64,000 bases of DNA from Massospora cicadina (GCA_022478985.1 JAKSZP010008048.1:62001-126000); one strand, 5' to 3'; shown: positions 46,300 through 59,102, counted from the stretch's first letter. The notes: generated from the sequence alone by a model not told the origin. Translations and numbers: made by a program.

Positions 46300-48280
46300 A
46301 ATTATAGCAGTCAAGAAATAAAACCTGCTGATCAGTTGGTAAGCATCGCTCAATGGATTAGTACAAAGCATTTGGAAGCACTGCCCATGAAGCCTGAAAG
46401 CTTAGAATTCTGTGCCATGATCTGGTACACTCTGCAATCTATTGATGGTAATCAGTACCAACTTCAGTAAAAGAACCTCAACAAAATTTTCCAACCTCTT
46501 AAAAGGCGTTTATTCAGTGGGATGCCGATCAAGTCGCTCCCACACTTCTTGGGTGCCTTTTACCATGCAAGATCTTATGCCTCGGCCCAACTACAAGTTG
46601 GAGAGATAACCTTGGGACTGAGAGTTATCCGCAAAATTTAATCCATCATGAAATTCATTACCTCCTACACTTAATTGGTTTGCAACATCATGAAGTCTCC
46701 CAACAACTAGGGCTTACCCAAACTTTACACTCTCATGTTGTCAATTTTCTACAACGCAGCAACAACCTTTGTCCATGACTTTTGAGAAGTCATTTTCAAT
46801 AACCAACGTCAAATCAACAATGCCCAAAACCAGATTTTGGTGTTTGATAGCGGAATTTCAGACTAACTTAAAGACCAGCTGTAGTCGAAATGTATATCTC
46901 CTTATGGATTCTTGGAACCAACGTCTCCACTAAGTTAAAAACCTGGTATGAACTCTCCAACAACACTATTAAGAGCTGTCCTTTTGAGACTTCACCTATG
47001 GGAGTGAAGGCCTGATGGCTCTGAGGGGCCCAAAGGGCCTGAAGGTCCCCTCAGGCCTCAAAGGCCAGTTTGCACTGCAGTTCCTATTCCTGATAATCCC
47101 AAAACCCTTTGAGAAAGGACATTTTGGCACCCCTAGCCGCCTTATGGGATCAAATCCATAATGTGGCTTAGGAATGTAAACTCTGAATGAACAGAGTCCC
47201 CTTGACCCTAGGGTCTTGATTGAGGCCCTATCAAATAAAATGGATAATCTTAGCACATTCACCAAGCTTGCCAATAGTTACATTTCCCAGCTCAAACAAA
47301 CCTTATGAGGGTTTGACACCAGCTTCAACAACCTAGAAAGTCAGCTTCTTCTTCACCGCACTGATCAAAGCATTAAATGATCAGATTGCTTACAAGTCCT
47401 CCATCTCCTCTCTCAAAAAAGAACGGAAAGTTATCCAAGAGGACCTCAAGGTCCTAATATGATGGTTTGATCAGCAGGCCACCTACAGCTATGCGGAAAA
47501 TGAGATTTATGAGCCTGCACTGTTTCTTGGTATTAATACTCTCTCCACTCCTCTTGTAACTAATTTAAAATCTAGTTTTAAGGATAAGTTCACTCCTAGC
47601 CAGTAAAATATTGCTTCTTTCTTGAATGCATATGAGAGTTCCTTGGAAGAGGCCAAAAACTGGCAAAAAGTAAATAATATCTACTCCTGCCTTAACAACA
47701 CCTCTTGGGAGATTATAAGTTACCATCTAAAAGAATGCCACACCTGGGAACTGGTCCATACTGCTTATAGAAGAATTTGGCAGCAACCATACCATGGCCA
47801 ATAAAGAGCAAGCATTCATGGGTATCCTCCTGAACAATTAGAGAGCCCAGTGGAGTTTTCCAGCCGTTTCTTCGCCCAAGTGCATCCCTTAGTAATTATA
47901 AACTGCATTACCTCGGATGCTGCGATAACATGTCATCTCCAAATTGGGACCTCATCCTGAGGTTCAAAGGCATATTATTGACCAAAAAATGGTTTTATTT
48001 GCATTTGGGAAATCAAGGAAGCGCTTAATGAGATCCCTGTGTCAACCTTACATCCTAAAACTACTGCCTCTGACTCCTCTAACTGTCCTCAGGTCCATGT
48101 TGTTGAGAATCAGAAGGATCCTTGACCCTGATGCACTTAAAGTAATAGCTTCTGTCACAGTTCCAAGACATGCTGGAAAAAACTTGCTGAGAATGTGGGA
48201 AAAACCATCAGCATGAAGAATGAGGAGCTCCATGCTGAAATCTCTAACACGCCCAAGACTCATCCATGACCACTAACAAC
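46300..48280 (+). pseudogene. gag relic of element C
   Basis: The clearest part is about 47520-47804: S-S-F-K-D-K-F-T-P-S-Q, then I-A-S-F-L-N-A-Y-E, which continues in the open frame 47622-47804. The words parallel those in A (5880-5960), so the gags of the two families are related. Near 48180 a zinc-knuckle-like C-x-E-C-G-K-N-H is visible with a stop inside. The N-terminal half (46300-47400) is too broken to read. Confidence 0.55.
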
Positions 48281-48312
48281 CCTGGTGCTATTGAACTTGA
48301 AGAAGAAAGTTT

Positions 48313-49380
48313 TTGTACCCAATGATAATAAAAAACTTAAAACAACTTACTCTTCTTCCATTGAATCTCCCATTTTTTCATGCTACCTTCAGGTTCAGAC
48401 ATCTGGTTACCCGTTTCGCCATTCATGTTCATAAATTTCCAGTTCTCACCATCATCAACAGCAGTTTCCCCATGAATGTCATTTCAATTAAATTAATGAA
48501 AAGTTCAAGATTGCTCAAGGCTTGCCGCATTATATGGTGTATAAGATGGATAAGCCACAGTGTACACGATCCATAAGGGTTTATTCTTCCCTACCTGTCC
48601 GATTTGGGAAGCTTTCTGTAAATACCCCTGTCATTGTACTGGATAGCCTTAGCTATGAACTTCTTCTCAGAACTCAGTTCTCTGAGACTACTATGTGATA
48701 GTACATTATTACGAATGTTTTCTTTCCCTACTGGGACATTGGGTTCCCTAATCTTCAAAACCTCACATGACTCCAAAGTGGATGTTAAGGCTTGCATGCC
48801 TATTAAAGAGTGAGAGCGAAATTAATCAACTTGAGTATCACATAATGGGCTCTTGAGTCCATTTGGCCCGCATACCATTGATGGCCATGAAGGCATGCCA
48901 ATCTGTCTACCTAGAATTACCACTATACCTCTGAAGTCACAGGTTTTTTGTTGACACTCAGTTTCATCTTTCATTCCCTCTGAATACCTGCTAAGATCTG
49001 AGGTCTAGATAACCCATCTTCCAAAGAGATCTAACCTGTCTTGGGATTCTAAAACCCGCCTATGCAGGATCCATATTAGTGTTGTTGGCTAACCTTACTT
49101 ACAAACCTAGGAAAGTGGTCCCAAATAGTCCCACCGCGTAAGTTTGCCACCTACCAGTGGAGGCTGTCAATGACATCCGCAGCTTTGAAAGTCAGAGATA
49201 TAGTGGTTTTGAGACGCCCCTGTCAGTGGCTCTAGTCAACAACTGTATCAGAAATGAGCTCATTGGGGAACAACAGCGCAAGCTAGGTTTTATTAGAGGA
49301 ATACTCAGACCTTTTTTTGTCCTCAACATACAGTTTTGGGAAAATGAGTGGGGATCTACATCATGTGAAGACTGAGGACG
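48313..49380 (+). pseudogene. protease and linker relic of element C
   Basis: The open frame 48313-48576 contains V-L-T-I-I-N-S-S-F-P-M-N-V-I-S-I-K-L, aligned with the D protease I-D-T-G-S-P-V-N-F-I-S. The active-site Asp is Asn and Thr-Gly are Ser-Ser. The linker to RT follows, including the open frame 49157-49375, which I do not recognise by motif. Inactive. Confidence 0.5.
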
Positions 49381-49429
49381 CTCCCCTCCTTTTGCTCCTG
49401 ACCTTACCAAAAAAGTAAGTCTGAAAAAG

Positions 49430-50660
49430 CTCAGATGGCAGTAGAACTCAAACAACTACTCGAAGCTAAACTATATGGTGCCTAACGCAGCCCTTGGGCC
49501 TCCCTCCTCCTCTGGTCTAAAAAGAAGGATGGCAGTCATCAGGTTATGATGAGCTACCACAAGACAACTCCATCACAAAGAAAGTCAGTTATCTTTTGCC
49601 CTAATAAATGACTCTCACCGCTTGCTCGCTAGGTTGCACTACTTTTCTGCAATGAACCTTGCCAGAGGATATTGGCAACTGGAGCTCGCCCCTCAAAGTC
49701 TTATCCAAGTGTGAACATTTAGCCAAAGAAGGGCTATTTGAACCCAAGAGGATGCCCCAGGACCTTTGCGATGCGCTGTCACCCTTCTAACACCCCATGA
49801 ACAGGATCCTCAGGGACTTAAAATTATCATGTGTCCTTGTATACCTTAATAATATCACTGTCAATATTCAAACTTTTTATAGTCATGTGGAGCACTTTTG
49901 AGAAGTTCTCAATCATATCAGGAAGGCTTCATTAAAAATTAAACTCTCGAAATGCTCCTTCTTCCAGTCTGAAATGGAGTTCCTTGACACATTTTGTCAA
50001 AAGATGACATCCAGCCAATATGGGACAAAGTTGACGCCATTGAAAAGATATAACGCCCCCAGAGTTTGAGGGATATTAAGGTATTCCTTGGCATGGTGGG
50101 CTATTATAATCGGTTTATCACTCAGTTACTGACCTGGCAGAGTCACTATGTTACCTCCTGAAGAAGAACATGCCTTTTGAGTGGCGGCCGGTGCAAGAAC
50201 AGGCTTCTTATACATTGAGGACTTCCCTTTGCACTAAACCCAATTAAGTCCATCCATGTTTTAATCAACCTTTTTGATATTCACAGATGCAAGTGATGTT
50301 GCTTTTGGGGCCATCTTAGACCAGCACGATGAAAATCAGGACAATCACCCAGTAGCTTATTTCAGCAAAACCTTGAGCAGGGCCAAACAGAAATATAGCG
50401 TTACTTAACAAGAATGCATGGCTGTCTTGTAGTGATCAAGATTTCTTAGCCCTTTCTCAACGGCACCCACTTCACCATCATTATTGATCATTCCTCGCTC
50501 TGATGGATGCAGCAAATGGAGGACCCAGATGACCAATTAGCCATATGGGCCCTAAGGCTGCAGAGCTACAATTTCAATATTGTCCATTTTTCAGGAGCGA
50601 TTCACCAGAATGCTAATAGTCTCTCTAGAATACCGGTACTGGCCACCTTGACCACTGAGG
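49430..50660 (+). pseudogene. reverse transcriptase and RNase H relic of element C
   Basis: Pieces: W-S-K-K-K-D-G-S-H-Q-V near 49515, M-N-L-A-R-G-Y-W-Q-L-E-L-A near 49650, V-L-V-Y-L-N-N-I-T at 49833-49859, S-L-K-I-K-L-S-K-C-S-F-F-Q near 49930, E-M-E-F-L near 49970, and RNase H with F-T-D-A-S-D-V near 50280 and Y-F-S-K-T-L near 50360. Both catalytic Asp of YLDD (49842-49853) are Asn. The intact D copy reads CTTGATGAT and C reads CTTAATAAT, so both are TpG to TpA changes. Confidence 0.75.
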
Positions 50661-50859
50661 AATACTGAATGTACAATATAGTTGGCTAACCTGAAAGCTG
50701 GGAATTGGAGACTCTTGAGATTCAAGCTGAGCTCCAGAAGATGACCCAAGACACTCAGATCAAGGATGGAAAAATTATATAAGAGATCAATAAAAGATGG
50801 CTCCCCTACATCTTCCATTCTTCATGAACTGACGTTATCTTAGAAGGGATTGTGATTGT

Positions 50860-51560
50860 GGGACACTGGGCACTAAAGAATAGTTACAAGCGGTTAAAGA
50901 CACGATGTTACAGGTATGGAATGGTAGAAACCATCCAAGAGGTCTTGGAAGCTTATATGACTTGCTAATCCAAATATCAAGCCATTACTCAAATTCAGCA
51001 CTTGGTCATTGCCACGGTGGGTCCCTTTAATGTCTTTAGCAATAATGTAAAAGGCCTCTTCCCACCAAGCTGCGTGACCATAAATATATTCTCCTAGCCA
51101 TGGACCATTTGGCTAAATGGGTCAAAGCGATTTCCAACCCTGCTGCCACAGCAAAAGCCACGGCTTTTTTTGTGTATTTAATCCGTTTTCCCCATCATGG
51201 ATGCTCACATACTTTATTTTCAAACAATTGGTTGAATTTCAATTCACATTCAGTCAAAGAACTTGTTTTATTTTTTATACTAGCCAGAGTTTCACTGCCC
51301 CTTACAAATCCATCAATTAATGGGGCATTAGAATGTGCTATTGGAACCCTTGTTCTATCTTGCAAAAGATGGTCGCCTCCAATCCTGCTCACTGGAATCA
51401 TTATCTGTCTAGCGCTTTACTTTCTTACAGAATAAGCTACAATTGAATCATTAAGATGTCACCTTTCAAGGCTCTATATGGGCGTTCTCCCACTGTTACC
51501 AAGTAGCGTTTAGCCATTGCTTGAGGCCTCCACACCTGAGAACTTAGATTTAACTAAGTG
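50860..51560 (+). pseudogene. integrase relic of element C
   Basis: The open frame 51100-51435 starts M-D-H-L-A-K-W-V-K-A-I (first catalytic Asp kept) and continues with F-S-N-N-W-L-N-F, where the usual S-D-N-G has lost its Asp. The HHCC zinc domain is visible in fragments near 50880-50980. S-P-F-K-A-L-Y-G-R-S-P lies near 51460. Broken downstream, then the purine tract GAAGGAGACA near 51870 and the 3' LTR. Confidence 0.65.
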
Positions 51561-51878
51561 GGCCTTAGCCAAGAAATTGTCTGGCTTCAGGCCCTAGCCA
51601 CATAAGGCATTGTCACCATCACAAAAAGGAGACTTCTTGATTTAATTTTGGGTGACCCTCCTTACCAATTTCAATTAGGTTACCTCATTTTCTTATCACC
51701 ATTGAACTGGAGGTTGTTAGAATAAATTCAACATTCTTTGTTCTAACCCATATAAGGACATTCACAGGGTAAAGTCTGAGTAACTATAGCAGATACTAAT
51801 CAGGGGACAGAGGTGAATTAAGTACATGTTGATTCCTTCAGCCCTATACCCTTCTCTGACAGGACCTTGAAGGAGACA

Positions 51879-53392
51879 TAGTTGGAATTTGAGATGATGA
51901 GTGAGTCGAAATACCTGCTCCTGAATCAAACTTTTTGTAAAACTAACCAGATGGATTCCTCTTAATAATATCAGAATTAGGGGTGTCATTTAGTTGGGCG
52001 CGATTGCAGTTAATCATCTAGTTTGATATTATTTAATGGTATAATAATTATTAATCAGTTTAGGTTTGGCAGAATCTTCATTTACCGCCAATTGCCATAC
52101 ATGGGTCATTGTTTGAATTTCCAGTGGAAAGCTGATGAGTTTGTTAACAATTGTTCGACTATGGTTCTGCTGACTAAATCAGAGCACCAGTGACTCATGC
52201 CAATGATGCTCGAAATTTATAATTATATTATTATTTTATATACAATTAACTAGCGACTTATTCTGAGGATAGGTATAGCTAATCTAATATTCAGTTTATC
52301 AGATGAGTGGATTGGGAGGGAATTGCTGCCATAAATGATCGGTAATTTATCAAAGTTCCAGCTTTGATGGCTGAGGGGTTTTCATAGTTGCAATAGGCTA
52401 TAGTATAAATAGTCATTCTTCCCTCCAAATAAATATCTCTTTCGCCCATTCTTATTTTAATTGTTAGTAGTTAGTCTGCTAGATTAGGAAGAAATGGGAC
52501 TAGAGATCCCTGAAGTAGGCGCGGGGTGATGCGCCTGGAGTAGATGATGCTGCCAGCTCCCAAACCTCCTCCCTATGTTGAACTGGCAGTAACCTGGCCA
52601 ACCAGCCACCAATGACAATGTGCTAACTAGCCATCATCCCTGCGGCGTGCAGTGTAGGAGTTACATAGCTGCTCAGGATGGGGGATGGACTTGCTGGGGT
52701 ATGCCCAGATGAGTTATTGAAGGGTCAGGAGGGTGGGGCAGTGCAGGAGTGACTTGCCCACCCACGATGGGGCAGGTCTTGCCAGGGCACAAGTAGGACC
52801 CCGGGTCTAAGGCGAAATTGTTGGTCTGCTGTGTTGGTGGTTGGACGTGGTCCTGAAGGGGGTTGTTACACCTAGGAAGGCAAAACATCAAGGGTCAACC
52901 AGTCTCCATACTGGTTGGCCTGGCACACTAGCAGAGCTCACTGTTTGGAAAAGTGATTCTCTGACAAAGCTTTAATAGATTGACTCTCAAACCAGCGTAA
53001 ATTGGATCTTACCTTAAAGGCGCCGTAATTAGATTCAATCTGGAAGCATCACATGCATGAGAATTGATGGAAACACCTTCAAAAACCCCATCCCTATTTA
53101 CCAAATCATGAGAGGCGTGGCCCCCACTGCTGCAGTCATTGGGATGATGCAGAACAATGAGGGCGCTGATCATACAGTCAATCAGGAAGGCAGTGAAAGA
53201 CCTTGATCATATGGGGCCATGAAGGTCCTTGATCCACCATGTCCCTACACACCCTATAAATACAGATGCTTTATAACTAGATAAAGTTTTCTATATTCAC
53301 CCCATTTTTTATTTTTTGACCTCTCCATCAATTTACAGCTTTGAGCCCATTTTTGAACTTTAGCATCAGTCAAGAGAAATCATCATGCCAAG
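51879..53392 (+). repeat. 3' LTR of element C, split by an insertion
   Basis: The left part (51879 to about 51975) matches the first about 100 bases of the 5' LTR. The right part (about 52965 to 53392) matches its remaining about 400 bases. Ends ATGCCAAG before the AACAT duplication. Confidence 0.65.
51975..52965. mobile_element. unidentified ~1 kb insertion within the 3' LTR of C
   Basis: Absent from the 5' LTR. It has an AT-rich first half with AGTATAAATAG at about 52401 and AATAAA at about 52427, then a GC-rich half (52500-52960) with repeated GGGGCAG/TTGCC words and no long credible frame. The layout (TATA box and polyadenylation signal in one short AT-rich block) suggests a solo LTR plus leader of another family, or a small non-autonomous element. 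No clear target duplication; the edges are approximate. Confidence 0.4.
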
Positions 53393-53399
53393 AAACATC

Positions 53400-54480
53400 T
53401 TTGATAGATTTGTCATGGCCTCTGATTGAAGTTTTATAAAATTCTGGATTAATATTCTTAACGCTTTCTCAGGCTTTTTGATTTTATTACTTGCAATTAC
53501 ATGAGCTATTAAAGCAGGGTTTACAGGTTTTTTCTCATATGTCTTTGAAAGGAGACATTTTGATAAATTAATGAAAACTTATCTTAAGCTAATAATGCAC
53601 TTGGGAGGTGTTGGCCCAGAGTAATGGATTAGCAGTTGTCATCTTGCTTAGTATTTAAACCAACATTCCATTTACTCTTTCTACATTCCCAAAAGTTAAA
53701 GGTTGTAAGTCTCTGAGAATAGTCGTTGAAAACCATGTTATTGCTAAGATCCACACAATTTCTTGATTTAAAGTTTTTCATATTACCTCATAGTAAACTC
53801 TAGGGAAGCTGTGCCTAGTAAATATGTTTTGATATAAAAATTTAGTAGTAGCTTTAGCAGTCTTCTCAGGAATAATGATTGCTTTGACCCACTTTGTGAA
53901 TTGATCAATTTTTAGCATGGATGTATAAATTCTATCCTGTGTATTCAGGTAATATACCTATGACATCTAAAATTGGTGGTATGAATTAGCTGCTGCGGGG
54001 TCTTGGGCTGATACTTGTACTTGGCCTTATGCGGCCTCTGCTTTTTATAAGTGATGCAAGCGTTTAAGACTTCCATTACAGAGTCCAGTATTTCTTCCTA
54101 ATAGTAGCAATCTTTGATCCATTTATACGTTTTCTTGGATCCTTCATGACCTATGGTATTTTGGGCTTCAATTATAACTGATACCTATTCCGAAGGATGT
54201 AAATAAGGTATCCAATCAATTCTGTTTTTTTGTAAATTGATCCATCAATAACCCTCATATTTTGAGAACGTCATTTAAGCATCTTCTAACTGGTTTATCT
54301 TCGTCCTCCTATGAGTCTAGCTTCATGAGTAGGTCGTGCATCGTTGAGCTTGACTATTATCATGGTATATTAGGGGCATTCAAGTTAGTCCATCTACATT
54401 CATATGCTTTATTCCAGCTTAATGGATTTATACAGAGTTGTAGTGCTTAAGCTTGAAAGTCCATCAGACTAATATTCCTG
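53400..54480 (-). pseudogene. integrase relic of element E
   Basis: Recognised mainly by nucleotide match to the A integrase (9360-10165), for example the stretch around 53425-53500 against 10055-10150. No frame longer than about 60 codons survives. The zinc-domain and core motifs are too degraded to read reliably. The C insertion removed the last part to 45542-45763. Confidence 0.55.
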
Positions 54481-54499
54481 TTAGACCTTTCATGTTTTG

Positions 54500-55680
54500 C
54501 AGCCACTTAGTAAATAACGGCTGTCACAACTGTAGAGTTTGTACCATACAAGAAGGGTCAGAAATGTTTCACCACCAGGAGAACAGATAAGAACTCTTTC
54601 TCTGTGACGTTATAATCTCTTTCAAATTCATAAATTGTTTTGCTATAATATAAAATTAAATTATCAATGCCGTTATAATTCAGTTGAGAAAAGATGGCGC
54701 CTACAGCTAAGTTGGAGACATCAGTAAACAGGATAAATGGCTTCCCACAGTCCAAATGACATAAGATCAATTGTCTTGTCAACAAACTCTTCATTGACTC
54801 GAATGCAGTTCATTACTCTACTCCTTATACAAAAGGGGCGTTTTTGGCAAGCAGTTGGACAAGAGGTTTGGAAGTTTGAATCAGAATAGGGATAAATTGA
54901 TGGTATTATCCCATCATATTAAGAATAACTGCATTTCATAAAGGCCTTTCAGATCAGGCATCTTGGAAATTGCTTCAACTTTATCATAAAAGGGTTGAAC
55001 TCCTTCCTGCAACATGGCATGTCCCAGAAAAAGCCAAGTCCTGCTGGAAAAGGTACACTACGCAGATTTTATTTTATATGATTTTCATTTAGTCATTGAA
55101 ACACTAACTTGCGGTGGTTTAAATAATTGGTGAAGGTTTTGAAAAATCGTTATGCCATCTAGGTAAACAATTATACAGCTGAATTTAAGATCTTGCTTGA
55201 TGTAATCCCTTGCCTGTTGGAATGAGGCTGGAGCATTGCATAATCCCTTATGGAGCCAAGTAGGTTGAAATTTCCCTTCCATGAAAATCAACGCACATTT
55301 TTCTAAGTCTTGAGGTGAAAGATCCATCTTCCAATAACCGCTGGCAAAGTCCATTGTGGAGAAGAAATTTGAGCTGTAGATTCAGTCCTGGGCATTGTCA
55401 ATCCTTGGAATCAGATAGCTTTTCTTCTTAGTGAGGCTGTTTAGCTTCCTGAAATCCAACACTATTCTATGACCACTGTTCTTCTTTTTTATGAGTAACA
55501 GCGGGGATGCCCATGGACACTAAGGGACTTATTTAAGCCGGCATCCAATAGTTTCTTGAGCTCAATTTTCGTGCATTGCGCCTCTACCTTTGACTTCCTG
55601 TATGGCTTTGACCAAATAGGTATGAATCTCCTACGTCAATACTATGTATCTAGCCTTTCTTATGACCGTAGTCAACATCT
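54500..55680 (-). pseudogene. reverse transcriptase and RNase H relic of element E
   Basis: Open 55354-55085 with M-D-F-A-S-G-Y-W-K-M-D-L-S-P and I-I-V-Y-L-D-G-I-T, so the second catalytic Asp (55154-55165) is Gly. Open 54794-54558 is RNase H: F-I-L-F-T-D-V-S-N, L-Y-Y-S-K-T-I and E-K-E-F-L-S-V-L. Upstream, near 55500-55440, the K-K-N-S-G-H-R-I-V-L-D-F-R-K-L block. Matches A 7900-9180. Confidence 0.75.
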
Positions 55681-55815
55681 GACGTACAAAAACATCCTGA
55701 TAATCTTCAAGTGATTGATGCACTTTCTCAAGTTCATCCTGACTTAACAATCGGTATTTGGACTTGAGGAGAATCAAAAATTAAATTGCTAGTGAGTCGA
55801 CCAAACTCAAGGTAA

Positions 55816-56620
55816 TTACCATAAAATGTACCTCGTTAATTCATCAATAATAATTAATTGACATTTCAAAATTTCTTGATGATCCTTGACTTTTATGTCA
55901 TTGTTGATTAATTTCCCAAGTAAGAGCTCAATAGGCCAAAGATAGGCTGGAATAAGGACTCCTTGCAAAACTCTTGGTATAAACCTAATTACTTTATTGG
56001 CAATAGTATCATGTAGCAAGCAGTTTAGGGTATACTCAAGATTATATTTGTGAAAAATACTCTTTTTTCTTAATTTAATTTTTACCTCCTTTGTGGCATA
56101 GAATGGTATTCCCTCTGCAGAACCTACTAAGTCAGGTGGCTTTATTTGTTTCTTACAGAGTTAGAATATTGTAAATGTAAAGCAGAAACAGGGTATTTGA
56201 TCAGAAAAAAGTAATTTTTCTTGCTGGAATCTTTATTATCCAGTAAAACAACACTTTGTAGTTCAGGAGTGATAAGTATCCTTCTTTTAAACTGATGACT
56301 CCTTCATTTTAATTATAAACTGCGTCCTAAATAGTATACAAATTGATTGTCTCTAAGGCAACTGAAGGAGTTGAAAATACTAACTTTCCAGCTCAGATTG
56401 GCAGAGATGAGTACTTATCTGCTGCCTTACTGTTTTTGGATTGGTGTTACTATACTCTTGAGTATATTCAAGGTCTGGGACAATCTTATTCTTCTTAAAA
56501 AGTTATGACAACAAAGTATTGATAGGTGATCCCATATCCAAGTTAGTCATAACTTGGATCTTTTGAGTTACCATTTCCACTTTGGTAATGTTTCCTCCAA
56601 ACTTCGGTGAAAGAGCTAAC
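55816..56620 (-). pseudogene. protease and pol linker relic of element E
   Basis: The protease loop reads N-L-D-M-G-S-P-I-N near 56530, Met in place of Thr in D-T-G. The linker is open 56019-55816 (P-R-V-L-Q-G-V-L-I-P-A-Y), parallel to A 7579-7720. Inactive. Confidence 0.55.
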
Positions 56621-56899
56621 TTCTCTTTAATGCAGACTTGCATAAGTCTTTCAGGCAGTCTCAAGATACTTCTTATTGATCTCTAGGAGACCATGGACGT
56701 TCAAGATGGGTCATATCATATAGTCTAGGTACTGATCTGTATCACAGTCTGTATTATTTATTTTGAGCACCATACATCCTGACTGAGATAAATGCCTTCA
56801 GGAACCTGGGTGTCGTCAATGCTATTGGCATTAAATGATCCAGAATGTCAAGCTCAGCAGGTGAACCTAGAACTTACCTGTACTCTTGTGATTCCCTTC

Positions 56900-58810
56900 A
56901 GAGTTGGCATCAAGTTTGTTTTCAATGCAGGCGAGATGAGCAATTGCCAATGTTTCACTTTTTAGGTACTTTAGGATAGTCAGCTGAAGAGATACCTGAT
57001 CCTAAGCTGACCTTCCTTTTCCCTGCTTCACAAAAGCAGGGTTCTTCTTGAAGCACATATCCTTGGTATTGATGTTCTACTTACATTAGTTGCATCTTGA
57101 TTTCTTCTCCTTCTTAGGCTTTTCTTTCTCAAAGGCATCACTCTGGGCTTCATGGATGCCTTTCATAAGGTCTCTGGCTTGTGTATGTCAACTAAATCAA
57201 GCAGGGCTTTCTTAAGGTTTAAGCCAATTTTGAAGTTTCTTGACGGATGTGATGTTCATGGCTAGGTTGGGGTTATCATGTAGCCCAGCAACGACAATGG
57301 CTACAGCATTGTCCAGAGTAAGCATTTCAAGGTCAATAGCGTTTGGGCCTCTATATAACAGCAATCAGCAATTTCAGAAAGAATTTCATTATGACATAGT
57401 GCAATTCTCATGAAGGCCTATTTCTTCATATCATCTCTGCTTTGATCTGAATTCCTTAAAGAGCGCTTCTTTTACCTCCCTCCAGGTATACAGGTCATCT
57501 ATATGAGGCATTATAACCTCTTGATCATACAGCTTTAAGAATAAAGACTATGCTTCACCTTTTGATGATTGGTTGTACCTTCCATTGCAGCTTCAAGGTT
57601 GTGGAGAAAAGATGCGATACTCCCTTCATCAAGTGTAAACTTGTCCTTGAACGTAGGCTCAAGTTGGTGGCCTCCAATCTGGTAACAACATCTACTCCTT
57701 GAGCTTCAGACTTGGTAATCTTAATTTCTTATGTCGCTCTATTCAACTTGATGTTTGAGTCAACGTATCTGGTCCTGTAAAGATTGAGATGTTGAACCAA
57801 ATCCTCCAATATAAGTCCTAATGCAACCACCATCAGATTAATGTTTTTTCAAGGACAACTTTAATGTTTCCTAAGTTCTTAATGCAGAAGTCCAGATTGT
57901 GAATTAATCAGCAAGTGGATAAGCATTATGTTTTTAAAAGCTTATTCTCATTTTCCAACACTTTAATGCGCCGATTTGATTCATCCTTCATTTCTTTGCA
58001 ATCATTCTCTAATAAGGCTTGTCAGTTTTATCTTTCAACTCTTCTGTATGAGTAAACAGCATTTATAAGCTTTTTTTGGAGATAATAGACTTCTTTGAAG
58101 TCTTTTGACTGGGGATTTAACTCTCAAGTCACTCTCCTATTTGTGAGTTACCAGTAATGGAAAGAGTAGACGCCTGATTCACACAGTTTATTAGATCATG
58201 TTTGACCTTAGCTACCTGAGAATTGACATTGTGTGCCACTGATGAATTCTCAGAGGTTAAATATGACTCCAGTTTATCAATTCGTCATAGGGCTTGCTCT
58301 ACCTGTGCCTTAAGGAAGGAGATCTGTTTTTTCTCCTGCTGACGGCTAGTGGAAGCTTGACCTGCCATTTTGCCATGTGCTTCGCTATCTTGAATTTGGA
58401 GATCCTCAGCAAATGCATTGTGTATTCGCTTAGTATTTTTGTTTGAAACCAAGATGTCTTTTCAAAGGAGCATTACAACTTACTCCACATACTTGATAAC
58501 ATCGAGATTGGTAATCACCATCTGCTTATGGAGCTGACTAATGTAGGAATGGTTCAAATCAATCCAACAGCGTACATATTCTATATTTTGTGATGCTAAA
58601 TTATATACCTTCTTGTAGGCCATCCAAAAGGCCTCTTGGGTATTGACATGATGGCGGAGTTCCTTGTTATGGATTTCTAGTAAATTTATGATATGATAAA
58701 GTGCTGGTTGTACTAATTGCAAAATATAATGAGAGAGATTTGCACTTGCTCCATAACACACTGGGAGAGAACTGGATTTATACAGGTTCATGAGAGATCT
58801 GTCCACAGCA
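56900..58810 (-). pseudogene. gag relic of element E
   Basis: N-terminal piece open 58806-58480 (108 codons; helical, rich in L/N/Q/H, includes I-I-N-L-L-E-I-H-N-K-E-L-R). A middle part matches A 5570-5960, and a zinc knuckle near 57090-57050 reads C-N-x-C-K-x-N with a later D-M-C-F-K-K. Two stops sit in the knuckle, and the His is Asn. A's knuckle at 6460-6515 lost a different residue. Confidence 0.6.
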
Positions 58811-59083
58811 GATGCCCTATTGCGGTTGTTTCTTTCTCCTAGGGCAATGAATTATCAAAGTAAGTTAAATTTGATTTCCTTACTAAGAATATATGTTAGA
58901 TGGCAAGATTTGGGAATCTTCATTTTATTTTCTTGGACTTCTTCAAATGTGAAGTTGTATGATCATCCCATTCAGTAATATTCTTCACCATTTCCATTGT
59001 GTACCCAGTGGTGATACTATCAATCAGATTTTTTCCTTGGTGCGATTAATTAGGTGCAGGCATTGTCAAGCGTTGGGTGAGCA

Positions 59084-59100
59084 CCTGTAGCGAGCACCAG
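59084..59100 (-). other. putative primer-binding site of element E
   Basis: Read in reverse: CTGGTGCTCGCTACAG, two bases after the LTR end CCTACA. Best match to the four-element consensus. Confidence 0.6.
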
Positions 59101-59102
59101 CC

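Larger units (their letters stand above)
45764..53392 (+). mobile_element. Ty3/gypsy element C, inserted in E
   Basis: Forward-strand LTR retrotransposon with 5' LTR 45764-46231, primer-binding site at 46238, gag, protease, RT/RNase H, integrase, and a 3' LTR starting at about 51879 that is split by about 1 kb of foreign DNA. Flanked by AACAT (45759-45763 and 53394-53398; AAACAT if one base longer). Most decayed pol of the four (YLNN). Net length about 6.6 kb. Confidence 0.8.
53393..59102 (-). mobile_element. main internal body of element E
   Basis: Reverse-strand gag-pol of E from the primer-binding site (59084-59100) to the integrase tail, matching A from about 4466 to 10165. It stops at the C insertion. 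The junction reads AACAT on both sides of C. Confidence 0.8.

Noticed and set aside
46996..47274. Reverse-strand 92-codon frame inside element C
   Set aside because: It is antisense to gag of C, low in complexity and without a family signature.
52673..52891. Proline-rich reverse frame in the insertion in the C LTR
   Set aside because: Biased composition from a GC-rich repeat-like stretch; no start context, no homologue recognised, no supporting second copy.
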